7,944 bases of DNA, from assembly GCA_038256935.1 (NCBI GenBank), contig JBBSJV010000068.1:1-7944 (forward strand). Reading direction: 5' to 3'. The translations under genes were made by a program, and so were the position numbers. The notes beneath the pieces were generated by a model. That model had not been told where the DNA came from, did no database searches, and saw nothing but the letters and a program-made list of their open reading frames with translations. Below are positions 6,663-7,944 of the stretch, in pieces (position 1 is the stretch's first letter; each line of letters starts with the position of its first letter). The stretch comes from JBBSJV01 sp038256935 (GTDB lineage Bacteria > Patescibacteriota > JACMRA01).

Positions 6663-6691
6663 TTGACATTTCAAGTGATACAAATCATATT
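6663..6691 (+). promoter_or_regulatory. Promoter of pheS
   Basis: Perfect TTGACA (6663-6668), a 17-base spacer, and CATATT (6686-6691, 4/6). Transcription would start near 6698, two bases before the ATG at 6700, giving an essentially leaderless mRNA. There is therefore no room for a T-box or an attenuator leader of the kind found before pheS in some bacteria. A TTG at 6691, three codons before the ATG, overlaps the -10 and cannot be the start if this promoter is right. Confidence 0.45.
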
Positions 6692-6699
6692 TGATTATT

Positions 6700-7725
6700 A
6701 TGTCACAAGCAGACTACTACCAGCAACATTTTGCAAATCTCGATACAGTAAACGGTGTTATTCAAGCTAGAAACGAATTGTTTAAAAGTGATTTGATTTT
6801 GGAGTTAACTGAAAAACTAAAGAGTGCTTCAATTGAGGATAAAAAGGTTATAGGACCACAACTAAATGTTTTGAAAAAGGATATTAAAGAATCTGGAGAT
6901 AAAAGGATTCAGGAGATCCAGGTTTTGCAAGAAAAAGACAATTTTACAGACTTTGACCCGACTTTTAATAGTAGCAAATACGCTGATAAAAGCGGTCATC
7001 TTCACCCCTTGACTTTAATCACTAAAGAAATCCAAGATATTTTTGAAAAAATGGGGTTTGAATCAGGAAGGGGGCCTTTAGTAGATACTCAGTGGTACAA
7101 TTTTACAGCCCTTAATTCTCCTTCTTATCACCCTAGTAGAGCCATGCAGGATACCTTTTATCTAGACGGCAAAGATGAAAATGGAGATTACATGGTAATG
7201 CGTACACAGACGTCTACCACACAAATTCGCTACGGAGAATCTCACACCCCACCCTTTAGAATGTTTTATGCTGGGCAAGTTTTTCGAAATGAAAATATTG
7301 ATGCCACTCACGATATTATGTTTCACCAAGTCGAGTGTATGATAGTAGATGAAAATATTTCTCTTGGTAATCTTAAATGGTTGATCCAAACTTTTTACCA
7401 GCATCTTTTTGCAACTAATGATCTTGAGGTTAGATTAAGACCTAGTTATTTCCCTTTTACAGTGCCAAGTCTTGAAGTGGACATCAGCAACCCATTTAAA
7501 GATAAACCAGGCTCCAAAATCAAAGATCAGGACTGGATCGAAGCAGGAGGAGCTGGACTGGTACACCCAAATGTAATCAAAAATATCGGTTTAGATCCAA
7601 ACAAATACCAAGGATTGGCCTTTGGATTTGGTATCGATAGAATTGCCCAACTAAAGCTAGGACTAACCAAAATGGGCCAGTTTTTTGATGGGGATTTGAA
7701 GTTTGTACAGGGGAAGAGGGTTTGA
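6700..7725 (+). CDS. pheS: Phenylalanine-tRNA ligase alpha subunit
   Basis: A 341-residue class II aminoacyl-tRNA synthetase subunit that, with PheT, charges tRNA-Phe with phenylalanine in the cytoplasm. Residues 1-95 are a helical N-terminal arm that contacts tRNA. Motif 1 lies around HPLTLITKEIQDIFEKMGF (102-120). The family block NFTALNSPSYHPSRAMQDTFYL (134-155), motif 2 FRMFYAGQVFRNENID (186-201) with HQVE (209-212), SYFPFTVPSLEVDI (249-262) and motif 3 AFGFGIDRIAQLKLGL (307-322) are all present. Length is typical. Two positions are unusual: RTQTS (168-172) has Gln where RTHTS is common, and motif 3 has GIDR rather than GIER. The ATG at 6700 is chosen over a TTG at 6691 because of the promoter position. 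No pheT follows in the 219 bases left in the window; an IS transposase begins instead. Confidence 0.96.
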   Translation: MSQADYYQQHFANLDTVNGVIQARNELFKSDLILELTEKLKSASIEDKKVIGPQLNVLKKDIKESGDKRIQEIQVLQEKDNFTDFDPTFNSSKYADKSGHLHPLTLITKEIQDIFEKMGFESGRGPLVDTQWYNFTALNSPSYHPSRAMQDTFYLDGKDENGDYMVMRTQTSTTQIRYGESHTPPFRMFYAGQVFRNENIDATHDIMFHQVECMIVDENISLGNLKWLIQTFYQHLFATNDLEVRLRPSYFPFTVPSLEVDISNPFKDKPGSKIKDQDWIEAGGAGLVHPNVIKNIGLDPNKYQGLAFGFGIDRIAQLKLGLTKMGQFFDGDLKFVQGKRV

Positions 7726-7813
7726 TGTAATTTTTAACCCATTAAGAATATATCATATTTAAAAAGTCAGGAAGTTTCACCACATCAAATCCGATAATAT
7801 TTAAGGCTCTAGG

Positions 7814-7832
7814 CTAGAAGAATAACTTCTAG
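7814..7832. repeat. Perfect hairpin just before the transposase
   Basis: CTAGAAG, a five-base AATAA loop, and CTTCTAG form a perfect seven-pair stem. Just before it AGGCT occurs twice (in AGGCTCTAGGCT, 7804-7815). The hairpin lies between pheS and the transposase start and is followed at once by TATACT (7833-7838), a possible -10. It may be part of the insertion sequence end or shield it from read-through from pheS. There is no U-tract, so it is not a standard terminator. Confidence 0.5.
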
Positions 7833-7838
7833 TATACT

Positions 7839-7944
7839 ATGAATATGATTAAGTTCGGTAAATTAAGCAGTTACCATGTAAAAAAGATAATGTGGTTGTT
7901 TTGCATTGACATTGATGCCACAAAAGCGAGTCTCATTCTAGGGC
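7839..7944 (+). CDS. IS1595-like transposase, N-terminal fragment cut by the window edge
   Basis: The frame opens at an ATG at 7839 (or the second ATG at 7845) and runs to the right edge, giving 35 codons. The segment HVKKIMWLFCIDIDATKASLILG resembles the N-terminal helix-turn-helix of IS1595-type transposases (kiikyFcldi.AtktAeilglnrnTvnry), which is followed in complete members by a DDE-type catalytic domain. The catalytic part is outside the window, so the family call is based only on this short resemblance, and completeness is unknown. A stop lies in frame at 7830-7832. TATACT (7833-7838) as -10 would place the transcript start at about 7845, exactly at the second ATG, so the shorter start is plausible. 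Neither terminal inverted repeats nor a target duplication can be confirmed, because the other end is not visible. Confidence 0.6.
   Translation, partial: MNMIKFGKLSSYHVKKIMWLFCIDIDATKASLILG

Noticed and set aside
6361..6699. tRNA, riboswitch or T-box leader upstream of pheS
   Set aside because: No cloverleaf, no T-box sequence and no stable GC stem is visible; the proposed pheS promoter leaves only about two bases of leader.
7162..7404. Minus-strand 80-codon ORF inside pheS
   Set aside because: It is antisense to the conserved motif 2 region of pheS; no promoter or start signal supports it.
1..7944. CRISPR array, defence system or recoded genetic code
   Set aside because: No regularly spaced repeats or defence genes are seen, and TGA ends pheS at the expected length while glycine and tryptophan use normal codons.

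Overview
The window is AT-rich bacterial DNA. It carries five intact or partial chromosomal genes, one gene split by a frameshift, a candidate tiny membrane-peptide gene, and the start of an insertion-sequence transposase at the right edge. Stop codons TAA, TAG and TGA all appear as real gene ends, so the standard bacterial code fits. The compact proteins, the lack of Shine-Dalgarno sequences and the low GC suggest a candidate-phylum bacterium of the Patescibacteria/CPR type. That placement is an inference; no rRNA or other marker in the window proves it.

Layout. Minus strand, reading leftward: positions 3579-4544 encode a DUF368/PopT-type polyprenyl-phosphate transporter, 3121-3513 a small TPR protein, 809-2869 a short DEAH-box RNA helicase, and 761-1 the N-terminal part of a membrane-anchored family-9 glycoside hydrolase that runs off the left edge. 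Plus strand: 4703-6360 is a DUF2207 membrane protein broken into two reading frames at a run of seven A, 6700-7725 is pheS, and 7839 to the right edge is the start of an IS1595-like transposase. A minus-strand 27-codon hydrophobic ORF (6528-6611) lies in the 339-base gap before pheS and has its own good promoter.

Non-coding structure. Several promoters can be read (GH9, DUF368, the 27-codon ORF, pheS, and more weakly the helicase). In each, the -10 box lies so close to the start codon that the mRNA would have a leader of only about 2-7 bases. No gene shows a convincing ribosome-binding site. The gap between the helicase and the TPR gene holds a fold-back element of about 132 bases with 12-base perfect inverted ends, flanked by near-identical 11-base direct repeats; it resembles a MITE.

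The genes do not form one pathway. The transporter (lipid-carrier recycling), DUF2207 protein and GH9 enzyme are all envelope or cell-surface functions; the helicase and PheS serve RNA metabolism and translation. The main points to pursue are the apparent leaderless gene architecture, the hidden small membrane peptide, the frameshift in DUF2207, the fold-back element, and the GH9 cellulase-like enzyme.
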